Shown here: one piece after another, positions 46,626 to 56,802 of the stretch
Numbering within the stretch: position 1 is the stretch's first letter
How the letters are laid out: each line of letters begins with the position of its first letter
Origin: Rugalucina vietnamica
Lineage: Eukaryota > Mollusca > Bivalvia > Lucinida > Lucinidae
Reading direction: 5' to 3'
Assembly (NCBI GenBank): GCA_964017185.1
Contig: OZ024870.1
Location: 29,039,621-29,103,620 of the forward strand
DNA length: 64,000 nucleotides
Translations under genes and position numbers: made by a program
Notes under the pieces: generated by a model
What the model saw: the letters and a program-made list of their open reading frames with translations, nothing else
Database searches by the model: none
What the model was told of the DNA's origin: nothing

Positions 46626-46704
46626 CAGAAGACCAATGGTACTGTAAATGCTCACCTCAGACTTGATCATTCTGTCATCATTAAATTCAGGTTCAGGTGA
46701 GCTA
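46626..46704 (-). mobile_element. 79-bp deletion derivative of a Helentron-like A element
   Basis: Both family ends are kept (GACCAATGGTACTGTAAATG then GCTCACCTCAG on the left; TTCAGGTGAGCTA on the right) with almost no interior between them. It defines the minimum end sequence that has persisted as an A-type unit. Confidence 0.6.
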
Positions 46705-46882
46705 AACAGAGACCTTCAGGATGGATTTACCAGACTCTATCCAACAATAATTGTGCTAGAATCCATCATTAAGGACTACAAAGGATTAACACACAACTTG
46801 TAACTATAAATATTTTATTACTGTTGTAGAAAGCTGTAAATAATAACCTCAAAGGTTGAACTATTCTTATACACTACCAATG

Positions 46883-47117
46883 GAGCCGCGACGCAAGAAA
46901 ACCGGTCTTCGGGGTTTCCGACCAGGTTCGACACAAACCGGCCTGTACAATCTCAGAAGCAGGCTAGATGCTTGAGATTTTGGCTATAAGTAGAAGAGGA
47001 ATTGTACTATCCGAGTGGCGAAAACAAAGGCGCTGATCAGCTTTGCAGTTACTGCGAAGCTGATCTGCGCCTTTGTTTTCGCATAGGCAAAAATCCGGTT
47101 TTCTCATGATGCGGCTC
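46883..47117. mobile_element. GAGCC hairpin MITE with AATG target duplication
   Basis: GAGCCGCGACGCAAGAAAACC to GATGCGGCTC; AATG at 46879-46882 and 47118-47121. Central hairpin CAGCTTTGCAGTTACTGCG / AAGCTGATCTGCGCC. Confidence 0.85.
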
Positions 47118-47590
47118 AATGTTACCTAAATGGCATGAAGTTGTTTCATAATAATTGAAATACATGTATATTTTGCAAAAGTTTTCTCAGTTTAAACAAA
47201 AACACAAAAAACTTCTATGATAGCTAACAACTTATGTTTTATTCAGAAAACATTAAATATAATATTTGGGGTATGAAACAACTTCCTGCAGTGACATTTA
47301 GTATTAAGCTACAACATTTGATATGTGCATTTATTCTGAATGTAAAATTGAATCACAACCATGAAAATAAATAATACTTAACAACAAAGGATATATGTAT
47401 ACTCAAGTTTATTTTATTACTAAAAATGAATTCATTACACACTTTTGCTTCATAGATGGTAAATTTCCTCAACTTTTAATTCCTGAATCTGAAATATCTG
47501 GGCTCATCATCTTTGTGGCTGTGCAACCTTGTGTTGTACGGGATCAGAAACTCTGAAGGCAGGCTTTGTCATAAAGTGGCTAATTATAAT
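47118..47590. other. AT-rich spacer; nothing recognised
   Basis: No coding frame of note, no RNA gene and no repeat shared with the rest of the window. Confidence 0.5.
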
Positions 47591-47824
47591 GAGCCGTCTC
47601 GTGAGAAAACCAACAATGTGGTTTCCTAACAGGTCCAACACAAATCAGGCTGTACAGTCACAGAAGCAGGCTAGAAGCTTGAAATTTCGGATTTAAGAAG
47701 AAGAGGAAGTGTGCTATCCGTGTAGCGAAAACAAAGGCGCTGATCAGCTTCGCGGTCACCGCGAAGCTGATCTGCGTCTTTGTTTTCGCATATGCAGATT
47801 GTTGGTTTTCTCATGAGGTGGCTC
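47591..47824. mobile_element. GAGCC hairpin MITE
   Basis: GAGCCGTCTCGTGAGAAAACC to ATGAGGTGGCTC; ATAAT repeated at both flanks. The central hairpin CAGCTTCGCGGTCACCGCG / AAGCTGATCTGCG is perfect apart from its tip. Confidence 0.85.
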
Positions 47825-47835
47825 ATAATATTACA

Positions 47836-48055
47836 CTGGTTATCCAGAGACAACCTAAGTGACTGAGAACAACAAATCCTGATGAAATCTGTAAGGGACA
47901 ATATAGAGTAAATGCCTGTCTGGGAACAACTTGTTATAAGACAATGATTCTTGCCAAGTTGTTCCCAGACACATATTTGCATTCTACAGCCTTGTATTGA
48001 TTTCATCTGCATTTTTTGTTCTCAGTAATGTCAGTAAACTTGGTGAGAAGTAGTC
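47836..48055. mobile_element. hairpin MITE of the AGACAACC family, copy 1
   Basis: Left AGTGACTGAGAACAACAAAT pairs with right TTTTTTGTTCTCAGTAATGTC; the centre GGGAACAACTTG pairs with CAAGTTGTTCCC. A second copy is at 50326-50522. Ends approximate. Confidence 0.6.
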
Positions 48056-48840
48056 TATTTTTGAACCCTGACACATCAAAAGTGATATGCATCAATGAAG
48101 CAGCATGTGGAAAAATAAATCTGGATGAAATCCACATATAATGACTATGTACAACTAATGCTCAACAAGTAATTTTTCATAGCATAAACAGAAGTCATTT
48201 GCTTGCCTTTTCATGTAATATTGAATAGACACATCCAATCTTTGACCCTTCAAGGTCAAAATCATGCTACATATACATGTTACACTGTTGACATCAGAAG
48301 CTGACTTGCAATAGTTACTACTGGTGCATTTATAAAAGTATATGTATAAGAATCAATAAGTTAATCACTACACTATTACATATAAAACATAAAATTTTGA
48401 AAAGTAAATACTTGCGTCTGGCATAAAAGCATGCTGGATTAAAATCATTTTGTAAATCAACTTAAAATCATACAGAACTACAAGAACACATAAGAAGCAT
48501 ATCTTCGTGTTAATTGAAGGATATGACATGTTAATTCTCATAAAAACAAAAGTTTTGAGGCCACTCATTAAAAAGAACCTTTATTTATGTGTTTTTTAAC
48601 ATCCCAGATAAAAATTTTTCAGCCAGGATGGACCCAATACAGAAACAATGGGTCTTGCTCAAGGACATAAGTCAGCGCTCTTGTGATTTAAAAATCCGGA
48701 ACCATGATCTATCACTAGGCTACTGCATGCCTTAATTAATCTTTTCACAGCATGTCTTACAAGCATTCTCAACTTTTTTCACAGCATTTCTTACAAGCAT
48801 GCATTCTCAACTTCAGTTTTATAGAGAAATAAACATGTTT
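48056..48840. other. AT-rich spacer; nothing recognised
   Basis: No conserved coding frame and no repeat shared with the rest of the window. Confidence 0.5.
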
Positions 48841-48973
48841 GAGCCGCCGCAAAAAGAAAAATCTGCATATGTGAAAACAAACACGCAGATCAGCTGTGCA
48901 GTAACTGTACAGGCTGGTTTGTGTCTGACCTGGACTGAAACCAAAATTATTGGGTTTTTTCATGCGAAGACTC
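48841..48973. mobile_element. GAGCC hairpin MITE, internally deleted
   Basis: 133 bp. GAGCCGCCGCAAAAAG, then CACGCAGATCAGCTGTGCAG and the right half from GTACAGGCTGGTTTGTG to GAAGACTC. The right arm of the hairpin and the following block are lost. Confidence 0.7.
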
Positions 48974-49521
48974 ATTCATCTTTCAATTATCACAAAGTAT
49001 GACCATTTCCTACTCTGATACTAACAGGACAACTCTAATGTATAGCAAAAAAAAAAACTATGTATATGGCAGCAAAAACACTGACTAGACTAAGTGATTT
49101 GTAAATGTCTGAGAAAAGCAGAAAGTACCGGGACAATACAACTGACTGGTACATAAATATTTGGGACATTTTGAGCTGTGTAACAAAAAATCCTGTCTTT
49201 CACAGATACAAACTAAGGCATAATCAAATGTGCTGCTACAATATAACTGATCAATGACTTGGTTTTTGCCTTCTAAATCATAAAATCTCAAGTTTCTAGC
49301 AATTATCTGTGGCTTTGCAGCCCACTTTGTGCCAGACTTGAGACAGGTTTTCCATTGACACCACTCATTTATTGCTCTACTCTATCTCTGACTTTCTGCT
49401 TTACTCAGAGAATTAATTTGATTCATTGTAAAATTAACAAAATTATCTTTGGTTATATACAAATACATCAATACATGTATAAATAGTACATAAACAACAT
49501 TTCTACTAGCACAAAACATAT
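48974..49521. other. AT-rich spacer; nothing recognised
   Basis: No gene or repeat shared with the rest of the window was found. Confidence 0.5.
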
Positions 49522-49756
49522 GAGCCGCCCCATGGGAAAACCAACATTCTGCCTATGCGAAAACAAAGGCGCAGTTCAGCTGTGCAGTAACTGCACAGCT
49601 GATCAGCGCCTTTGTTTTTGCTACTCGGATAGTAAAGTTCCTCTTCTACTTAAATCCAAAATTTCAAGCTTCTAGCTCTTTTCTGTGACTGTACAGGTGG
49701 AGTTGTGTCGGACCTGGTCGGAAATCACATTGTTGGGTTTTCCCACGAGGCGGCTC
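49522..49756. mobile_element. GAGCC hairpin MITE, TGTGCAG subtype
   Basis: GAGCCGCCCCATGGGAAAACC to CACGAGGCGGCTC; ATAT at 49518-49521 and 49757-49760. Hairpin CAGCTGTGCAGTAACTGCAC / AGCTGATCAGCGCC, the alternative arm type. Confidence 0.85.
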
Positions 49757-50023
49757 ATATAGCAAATATATAAATTGAATACTGTCACATAAAAAGCTTA
49801 ATTAAGGAAGGAAAATTGCAGGAATGCAACCATCACCATTCAGTCACATGGTGTTATAAACTTCACAATATTAACAACTTGGCCTAGTTTATAAATTTCA
49901 TCAAAATACTTCCCAAAGAATTTTTGTTAAATTATTTGTACATTTCATTTTTTTTTTTTTTCAAAAAGATCTTGACAAAATATTATGCTTATACAATCAA
50001 AACTGTGAACAAACAGCTTAAAT

Positions 50024-50257
50024 GAGCCGCCTCATGGGAAAACCAACAATCTGCATAGGCGAAAACAAAGACGCAGATCAGCTTCGCGGTAACCGCGAAG
50101 CTGATCTGCATCTTTGTTTTCGCTACTCGGATAGTACAATTCCTCCTTTACTTAAATCCGAAATTTCAAGCTTCTAGCTCTTTCCTGTGCTAGAACATGT
50201 TGGTTTGTGTCGGACCTGTTCGGAAACCACATTGTTGGTTTTCCCACGAGGCAGCTC
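50024..50257. mobile_element. GAGCC hairpin MITE, TTCGCGG subtype
   Basis: GAGCCGCCTCATGGGAAAACC to CGAGGCAGCTC; AAAT at 50020-50023 and 50258-50261. The hairpin 50059-50123 is a near-perfect 65-bp palindrome centred on CGCGGTAACCGCG. Confidence 0.85.
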
Positions 50258-50325
50258 AAATCAAGACGGGTGCGGGTAAAAAAATTTCAGAACCTTAGTG
50301 CATTTGAATACCACACCAATTATCT

Positions 50326-50522
50326 TAGATAAGTTGGACAACCAACTAGACTGAGAACAAGCAACGCAGATGAAATCAATGTTACAATAGGGAGTAATAC
50401 CTGTCAGGGAACAACTCAGAATGATCCGTGGAATGTTGTTCCCAGACATTTGAATCCAACAATCATATATTGATTTTACCAGCATTGATTTTTCGTAGTC
50501 GTATTGGTTGTCTCGGGGTTAT
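50326..50522. mobile_element. hairpin MITE of the AGACAACC family, copy 2
   Basis: Left GACAACCAACTAGACTGAGA pairs with right GTCGTATTGGTTGTC; the centre GGGAACAAC pairs with GTTGTTCCC. Same internal order as 47836-48055. Confidence 0.6.
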
Positions 50523-50571
50523 GGTGTGATACTGAGTCTGATTACTAAATTCTATAATCTTCACATCAAAT

Positions 50572-50806
50572 GAGCCTTTGCGTGTAGAAACCAACAATTT
50601 GGGTTTCCGCCTAGGTCCGACACAAACCAGTCTGTACAGACATTGAGACAAGCTAGAAACTTGAAATTTTGGATTTAAGTAGAAGAGTAATTGTACTATC
50701 CGAGTAGCGAAACCAAAGGTGCTGATCAGCTGTGCAGTTACTGCACAGCTGATCTGCGCCTTTGGTTTCGCATAAGCAGATTGTTGGTTTTCATATGCGG
50801 TGGCTC
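50572..50806. mobile_element. GAGCC hairpin MITE, TGTGCAG subtype
   Basis: GAGCCTTTGCGTGTAGAAACC to ATGCGGTGGCTC; AAAT both sides. Hairpin CAGCTGTGCAGTTACTGCAC / AGCTGATCTGCGCC is perfect; the usual GTTTTCGC arm is GGTTTCGC here, with the pairing change CGAAACC on the other arm. Confidence 0.85.
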
Positions 50807-51576
50807 AAATAGGATCTGATACAACAATTTCAGGCTTTATAAAATGTGAATGAATACAACAGTAGAAGTTGGAAAAAAAGCTGTGTTGTGACTAATACTT
50901 GAAAATGTGAGACAAGAGTCCAAAATATAAGCTTTGAAAATACTATGTACATGTATGTATATTAAGTTTCTGAAGTAAATAACAAAATATTTCTGAAAGC
51001 TAATTAAAATGGCAAGATTGTTTCATCTACATACATGTATACAATAAAAAGTCTAAATTTCTAAAAATATCAAAGATTGGTCAACCTTTGCGAGAAGGGT
51101 ATAAAACTTTTTTTTTACTGAACTCAGATGAAGATTATATAGATATCCTAGGGACATTGGCCTCTATTAAGTAATGTCTAATGTTAGAAAGAAAAGGACA
51201 GGGACTATGGATTTCGAAAGTGATACATGAAGCCTGCTACATTGGCAGCAAAAACATCCTTCATCAGATTGCAAAAAACATAGCAAAATATTAAGGCTAA
51301 GGCTGTATTCATAGACAAATGCAGAAATGCTTTCTTATTTGGCCCATGATATAATACTTCAGACTTTAGAAGAATGTTGTGAAGGAATGTACATGAAATA
51401 TAAGCATAAACCTCAAATTCAGTCTAAAAATAGACTTCACAAATGAAAAAAAAAAAATCTTGGAATGGAATATGTTTGTGAGTGTATGCTAGCCGAATTG
51501 CTTAATTTGATGTCTAGCTCCAGTAAGATCTCCAATTAGAAGTACATAGAAAAAAAAACAAAGAAACTTTTGATTA
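50807..51576. other. AT-rich spacer; nothing recognised
   Basis: No coding frame or shared repeat. Short A/T runs only. Confidence 0.5.
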
Positions 51577-51765
51577 CAGGTCAACCTCATTATCAAGCTA
51601 ACTTTGGGGTCTTTGGGAACAGAGACCGTGTTATAAGTGAACAGTGTTATAATGAGGTTATTTACAATAGACTTGCAGGAAAATAATCATTTTGGGAGTC
51701 TTGACATAGCCATGTTATATTGAAAACCGCAATGTAGTAAGGTACATTTTAAAGAGGCTGAACTG
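51577..51765. mobile_element. pogo/Tigger-like MITE
   Basis: CAGGTCAACCTCATTAT at the left, AGAGGCTGAACTG at the right, TA on both flanks. Interior (GTTATAATGAGGTTATTTAC, ATCATTTTGGGAG) shared with 59329-59520. Confidence 0.75.
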
Positions 51766-52401
51766 TAATTTGAAATATCTATATAATGCAGTATAATGGC
51801 TTTTATTGCCTTAAAGAAACCTGAAGATTTAAAATGGTATGCCACTATTTAGCCATCCTGCTTTCATGAAGAACAAAAGTGGTCACAATACAAATACATA
51901 TGGATATAATGTGTAAAAGTCAGATTTTCACAATGCTACTCATTTTGTGTAAGGCAACTTTGTTGGATGAGGCAAAAAAAAAATATGTGTTTCCAGTTTC
52001 ACGACCGAACAATTCTATTATTCGCCAGTATCGTATGTTCGAGTATGAAGGCCAATATCGAGCTGCATAGTTTATGGATATTTGAAATATGTCTTTGTAG
52101 AAAATCTGACCGAGTCTTTAAATGGTATTTATTGATCAGATTGCGTTTTTACAACTTGTTAATTTGCAAATCATCGGTTGGATATGAAATAGGCGAGCCA
52201 ACCTGGCGAGTTAAAATTGGTGAGTAAGATTTCTAGAACATCTTTTGTCAATGATGATTGAAAAGTAGCAAATGTAACATAAAAAGTAATTGCATTAAAT
52301 AAAAATATAAAATTTTGCTTTCCTTTTCATTTTTTCTGTGTTTTATCAAGTGTCCATTTCGGCCTATTCCATCATCTGCAAAAACCAGATTATATAGATA
52401 C
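51766..52401. other. AT-rich spacer; nothing recognised
   Basis: The small frames at 51879-52227 show no recognisable domain and no support from neighbours. Confidence 0.45.
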
Positions 52402-52635
52402 GAGCCGCCTCATGGGAAAACCAACAATGTGGTTTCCAAACAGGTCCGACACAAACCAAGCTGTACAGTCATAGAAAAGAGCTAGAAGCTTGAAATTTTG
52501 GAGTTAAGTAGAGGAGGAATTGCACTATCCGAGTAGTGAAAACAAAGGCACTGATCCGCTTCGCAGTTACTGCGAAGCTGATCTGCGCCTTTGTTTTCGC
52601 CTATGCAAATTGTTGGTTTTCCCATGAGGCGGCTC
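52402..52635. mobile_element. GAGCC hairpin MITE
   Basis: GAGCCGCCTCATGGGAAAACC to ATGAGGCGGCTC; ATAC/ATAT flanks. Hairpin CCGCTTCGCAGTTACTGCGA / AGCTGATCTGCGCC. Confidence 0.85.
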
Positions 52636-52823
52636 ATATAGATATCTTATCCCCACTGCATCATGTCTTTATGGTTAACCATGAACATTTTCTTACTTAT
52701 TAAAAATGAAAAACCGACCTACCGATCCTAATTTTCTTTTGCATGAAACAGGAAGCACGTAACACATATATTTTTTTTGCCTAACAAGAGTGAGAACAAA
52801 TACGGTGACGAAAAATCACATTA

Positions 52824-53058
52824 GAGCCATATCATGAGAAAACCCCCTTTTTGCATATGAGAAAACAAAGATGCTGATCAGCAGCTGTGCAGTAACTCCA
52901 CAGCTGATCAGCACAATTGTTTTCTTTTTATGAATAGTACAATGCCTCGTCTTAAAACCAAAATTTCACGATGGTACTGTTTTTCTATGACTGTGCAGGC
53001 CAGTTTGTGTTGGACCTGGTTTGAAACCCTAAAGGCAGGTTTTCTCCTGATGTGTCAT
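52824..53058. mobile_element. GAGCC hairpin MITE just past the membrane-protein stop codon
   Basis: GAGCCATATCATGAGAAAACC at the left, TTTTCTCCTGATGTGTCATG at the right. On the - strand it begins 9 bp after the stop codon (53070-53068), so the 3' untranslated region starts almost at once with transposon sequence. Hairpin AGCTGTGCAGTAACTCCACA. Confidence 0.75.
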
Positions 53059-53067
53059 GATAAAACC

Positions 53068-53333
53068 TTAGTATAAAATCATCCCATTGTCTACCACCTT
53101 TTCTGCCTCCGATTTGAAAGAGCACTTTAACTTGTAACCCGTACACACAAGTAAAACGATGTTCAAAAGATATAACAAAGTCGCCCCGATGATGAGGAAA
53201 AATGAATACCCGAGGCTTGTATGGCCGTCAACGGTGAATTTATTTCTGTCATTCTCCATGATTAGAAAGTTTTTGCTGAGAGATGTGAGGAATAGCACGA
53301 GAAAAATCACAACCTCTGCCAATGTAAACAGGA
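53068..53333 (-). CDS. membrane protein terminal exon: helices 3 and 4, C-terminal tail
   Basis: 266 bp, phase 1 in (acceptor CTGTTTTCAG), stop TAA at 53070-53068. Starts within helix 3, then LTSLSKNFLIMENDRNKF, VDGHTSLGYS and helix 4, ending LKCSFKSEAEKVVDNGMILY. The MNVFLLFS lead of the open frame is intron and is not included. Confidence 0.8.
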
Positions 53334-55416
53334 CTGAAAACAGAAGGAAAACATTCACGTTTCTCCCAAAAATTATTTTACATTATAACAGTCATTGATA
53401 GTAAAAAGTTGCATCCTGAAGGGCATTTCTTTCCTTGTAAGTGTTTTGCCAATTTATATTGTTTTATTTAGGGGACTTACATCAGACAATAAGGTGTTGC
53501 ATTACGAAAACTTGCCCATGTAATATATAGATTTTTCTTCAGTTGTAAAAATTGAAAATTTTGAGAATATTTTTCTTATTTTTGCTCAAAACATAGATTG
53601 TGGGTACATGTTAGAGTACCCACAATCTATGTTTTGGAGCAAAAATAAGAAAAATAGGTACATCTATACCCTGCATACCCCAGTGTAACTATATAAAAGT
53701 GGGGTTTGAGGGGATATACTTTACACAGACATGTTTTCCTGCTGTACTTACATGCCAAGCCATTCCATAAGTACAGGCCCAATGGTCCTGTTATGGTTTC
53801 TATAGGTTTCCCAAACATGTTGAAAATGGCAAATCCTATGGCAACAATACCAAACACCATACTGACGGAGGCGGCAACTATTGTGGATACCCACAGACCA
53901 TAGCTGAACATACCATACTCATACAGGGGTGTACCATCTAGAAAAAGAAAAAGTCAGAATCATACATAGCTGAAATTGGGATATTAAAAATGAGCCTTCG
54001 CATGAGAAAACTAACAATTTGCATATGCAAAAACAAAGATGCAGATCAGCTGTGCAGTAACTGCACATCTGATCAGCGCCTGTGTTTTTGCTATATACAT
54101 TTAGTACAATCCCTCTTCTTCTTAAATCCAAAATTTCAAGCTTCTAGCCTTCTTTTGTGACTGTACAGGCTGGTTTGGACCTGATCAGAACACCAAACTG
54201 TTGTTTTTCTCACGCTCATGCTCCAATACTTTAGAAATGCACTAAACAAAGTGGCCTTGCAAATACCTCTACAAGTTACAAACTGGTGATCCTGGCCTTA
54301 GGTTATACAACTTTTTTTCACGCTCAATTCAGCTGAGCATGAAATTCAAACTGCTCATAATTACTGACATAACCAAAATTTGTTGAAATTTGAGGTTCAG
54401 ATTGCCAAAGCCTGTAATTTATCCTGCTAATAAAATGTTAAAATGCCAACAACTGTTGTAATTGTTGGCATTTTTAACATTTGTGAGCAGGATAAATTTT
54501 AGCCTCAGCTGAGTTGAGCATGAAAAAAAGTTTTATAACCTTGGGCCCTGGGCTCCCAGATGCATGACCAAAAACACCAACTCAGAAGAAAAACATCAGC
54601 AAATCTGCCTTGTCTGCTTTTGTTTTTGTATACTTCTATTAAATGTGCATGTATGTAGATTTAGTTGAAATTACAAAAACTTGCCCATGCAATAAACAGA
54701 GATTTTTTTAGGTTTAAAAATTGAAAATTTTCAGCTGAAAATGTTTGATATTTTTCTTATTTTTGCTCAAAACATAGATTGTGGGTACAGTACCCACAAT
54801 CTGTTTTGGAGCAAAAATAAGAAAAATAGGTATACCCCTGCATACCCCCCGTTTTACTACATAAAAGTGGGGTTTAAGGGGGTAAACATTTCACGGACAT
54901 GTTTTCCTGATGAACAAATGATCTTGAAATAAAATGAAATTAAACACAAACTGTGCAAAGAGAATGCACAGGTTGAGCTTAGATATGAGCCGCATCATGA
55001 GAAAACCGGATTTTTGCCTAGGCGAAAACAAAGGCGCAGATCAGCTTCGCGGTAACCGCGAAGCTGATCAGCGCCTTTGTTTTCGCTACTCGGATAGTAC
55101 AATTCCTCTACTTTCTAAATCCAAAATTTCAAGCTTCTAGCTCTTTTCTGAGCTTGTACAGGCCGGTTTGTGTCGGACCTGGTCGGAAACCCCGAAGACC
55201 GGTTTTCTCGCGTCGCGGCTCATATGGTTTTTGTGTGGTTACTGGGTGGTGTATGTTAAAAGGAATGAATATGGTATTATATTCTTGGAATCCTTTCTTT
55301 ACCTGTTTTGTTTGAGGCAATATATTCTAGAAACAGTATCCCATCTCCTTCGTATTTGGCATCTAGTTCATCAGAAGCGATGTAGGCACACACTGACTTC
55401 GAGGCCAAACATGTTA
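53068..55416 (-). CDS. four-helix membrane protein, possibly clarin-like; last three exons
   Basis: Exons, 5' to 3' on the - strand: 55416-55303, 53937-53752 and 53333-53068, with GT/AG borders and phase 1 at every junction; about 188 codons. The first visible part is an extracellular-type loop with cysteines and a potential glycosylation site (NKTD), then a helix (WVSTIVAASVSMVFGIVAIG), the conserved-looking turn GPLGLYLWNGL, a third helix (LAEVVIFLVLFLTSL), a polar loop and a fourth helix (FFLIIGATLLYLLNIVLLVC) with a short charged tail. Four helices with the long first loop fit the claudin/clarin-like tetraspan superfamily; GPLGLYLWN suggests clarin, from memory only. The exon with the first helix and start codon is missing, either further right or not recognised. 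Confidence 0.75.
53511..53743. mobile_element. GTGGGTAC hairpin MITE next to a splice donor, centre deleted
   Basis: ATTACGAAAACTTGCCCATG to AGACATGTTTTCCTGCTG. The centre is shortened to GGGTACATGTTAGAGTACCC; the GC-rich tip of the family is gone. Its end lies about 8 bp from the exon border at 53752 on the donor side. Confidence 0.75.
53752..53937 (-). CDS. membrane protein exon: loop end, helix 2 and GPLGLYLWN turn
   Basis: 186 bp, phase 1 in and out (acceptor TTTCTAG, donor GTAAGT). Encodes GTPLYEYGMFSYGLW, helix 2, the segment FNMFGKPIETITGPLGLYLW and the start of helix 3. Confidence 0.85.
53992..54223. mobile_element. GAGCC hairpin MITE, TGTGCAG subtype
   Basis: GAGCCTTCGCATGAGAAAAC to CTCACGCTCATGCTC. 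Hairpin CAGCTGTGCAGTAACTGCAC / ATCTGATCAGCGCC. About 55 bp upstream (in gene sense) of the membrane-protein exon at 53937. Confidence 0.8.
54295..54549. mobile_element. palindromic MITE (GGCC...TAGGTTATACAAC family)
   Basis: Left GGCCTTAGGTTATACAACTT with CACGCTCAATTCAGCTGAGC pairs with right CAGCTGAGTTGAGCATG and GTTTTATAACCTTGGGCC. A second inner hairpin has arms ATGCCAACAA and TTGTTGGCAT flanked by TTATCCTGCT/AGCAGGATAA. Related fragments may exist in the gene B last intron near 20560-20650 and 29650-29790. Confidence 0.65.
54670..54911. mobile_element. GTGGGTAC hairpin MITE, centre fully deleted
   Basis: ATTACAAAAACTTGCCCATG to GGACATGTTTTCCTGATG. The centre is only GATTGTGGGTACAGTACCC, the shortest loop in the family here. 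Confidence 0.75.
54987..55221. mobile_element. GAGCC hairpin MITE, TTCGCGG subtype
   Basis: GAGCCGCATCATGAGAAAACC to CGCGTCGCGGCTC; ATAT both sides. Perfect hairpin CAGCTTCGCGGTAACCGCG / AAGCTGATCAGCGCC. 82 bp from the membrane-protein exon at 55303. Confidence 0.85.
55303..55416 (-). CDS. membrane protein exon: extracellular-type loop
   Basis: 114 bp, phase 1 in and out (acceptor TTTTTTCAG, donor GTAAAG). Encodes TCLASKSVCAYIASDELDAK and YEGDGILFLEYIASNKT. Only this frame is open, and its phases fit the next exon exactly. It has no usable ATG in frame, so a start exon must lie upstream. Confidence 0.7.
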
Positions 55417-55757
55417 CTGAAAAAAAATATAACAATTTCTACATAAACCTCTGCTATCACATCAGTTACCGGAAAATTCCTTATACCTGTTATATGAAAA
55501 TGAACAAATATGCAACTGGAATAATGAAATTATAAGAAAGTGCTAATAATGATAGATTTGATGTACATGTATTGTCATTCAAAAAAACATCATGCTATGC
55601 TAATAATATAGAGAGCCTATCAATACTTGATAAAAACTGTAGGAGTAAAAAAAAAAAAAGTTTTATATTGTACAGAGTTTTTATTGCACTATACGAGGAC
55701 AATAGGCACATTATACTTATTCATGGTATCCAATATGTGGAAGAAACATGCTTATAT

Positions 55758-55958
55758 GAGCCACGTCACAAGAAAACCGGTCATCAGGTTTCTGAACAGG
55801 TGTAACACAAATTGGCCTGTACAGTCACAGAAGAAGCCTAGAAGCATGAGGGCTTAAGGAGAAAAGGTATTTTACAAATTTACTATTTGAGTCTCCTAGA
55901 AGCGAAAGTAGTGACTGGACAGCTGATCTGCGTCTCTATTTTTCTCGTGATGCGGCTC
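55758..55958. mobile_element. GAGCC hairpin MITE, diverged
   Basis: GAGCCACGTCACAAGAAAACC to CGTGATGCGGCTC. Interior decayed; the hairpin is reduced to a right arm ACAGCTGATCTGCGTC. Confidence 0.7.
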
Positions 55959-56071
55959 ATGTCCATTAAAGCAGAAACACAGTGGAAATGGACTGGTATG
56001 ATTCACTGAATATCAGAAACTACAAAGAGATGTTTTCTTGTAACACAGTTCATTTTGTCCAGTTCTCAAAT

Positions 56072-56309
56072 GAGATTGTGCGTGAGAAAACCAATAATTT
56101 AGGTTTCCGACCAGGTCTGACACAAACCGGCCTGTACCGTCCCAGAAGCAGGCTAGAAGCTTGAAATTTTTTTGGATTTAAGAAGAAGAAGGATTATACT
56201 ATCCATCCAGCAAAAACAAAGGTGCTGATCAGCTGTGCAATTACTACACAACTGATCTGCGGCTTTGTTTTTGCCTATGCAAATTGTTGGTTTTATCATG
56301 CAGTGGCTT
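56072..56309. mobile_element. GAGCC hairpin MITE
   Basis: GAGATTGTGCGTGAGAAAACC to TCATGCAGTGGCTT; AAAT both sides. Hairpin CAGCTGTGCAATTACTACAC / AACTGATCTGCGGC shows a mutated tip. Confidence 0.75.
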
Positions 56310-56338
56310 AAATTCTTTGATCACTCAGTAAAATATTT

Positions 56339-56562
56339 GAGCCGCCTCATGGGGGGAAACCAACAATTTGGTTTTCCTAAAGGTCTGACACAACATGGCC
56401 TGCACAGTCACAGAAGATGAAATTTTGGATTTAGAAAGTAGAGCAACTGTACTAGCCATGTAGCGAAAACAAAGATGCTGATCAGCTTCGCGGTTACCGT
56501 GAAGCTGATCTGCGTCTTTGGTTTCGCATATGCAGATTGTTGGTTTTCTCAAGAGGCGGCCC
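56339..56562. mobile_element. GAGCC hairpin MITE, TTCGCGG subtype
   Basis: GAGCCGCCTCATGGGGGG to AAGAGGCGGCCC. Hairpin CAGCTTCGCGGTTACCGTG / AAGCTGATCTGCGTC. Confidence 0.8.
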
Positions 56563-56802
56563 AAATTTTGATGAATTTCATTTACTTAAATTTAAAAGGA
56601 TCAAAGGAATACTGCTGATGATAAAAGGATTAACTTTACATCTGATTGAATCGTAATAATGTCACTTAAAACAAAAGGGAAAGCCAACCTGAAATGTACA
56701 GAATTTTGTGTACCAGTCAACATACATGTATTTGAATGGTCAACGGTACATTAGAGTCTGATCAGTGGGGAGCAGTATAATTCTATTTATAATTTCTATT
56801 TT

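Noticed and set aside
47671-48012. 113-codon minus-strand frame
   Set aside because: Runs across two adjacent MITEs; frames of this type recur in other GAGCC MITE copies (54934, 56325).
53159-53398. Plus-strand open frame over the membrane-protein exon
   Set aside because: Shadow of the real - strand exon, whose splice phases and helices are consistent.
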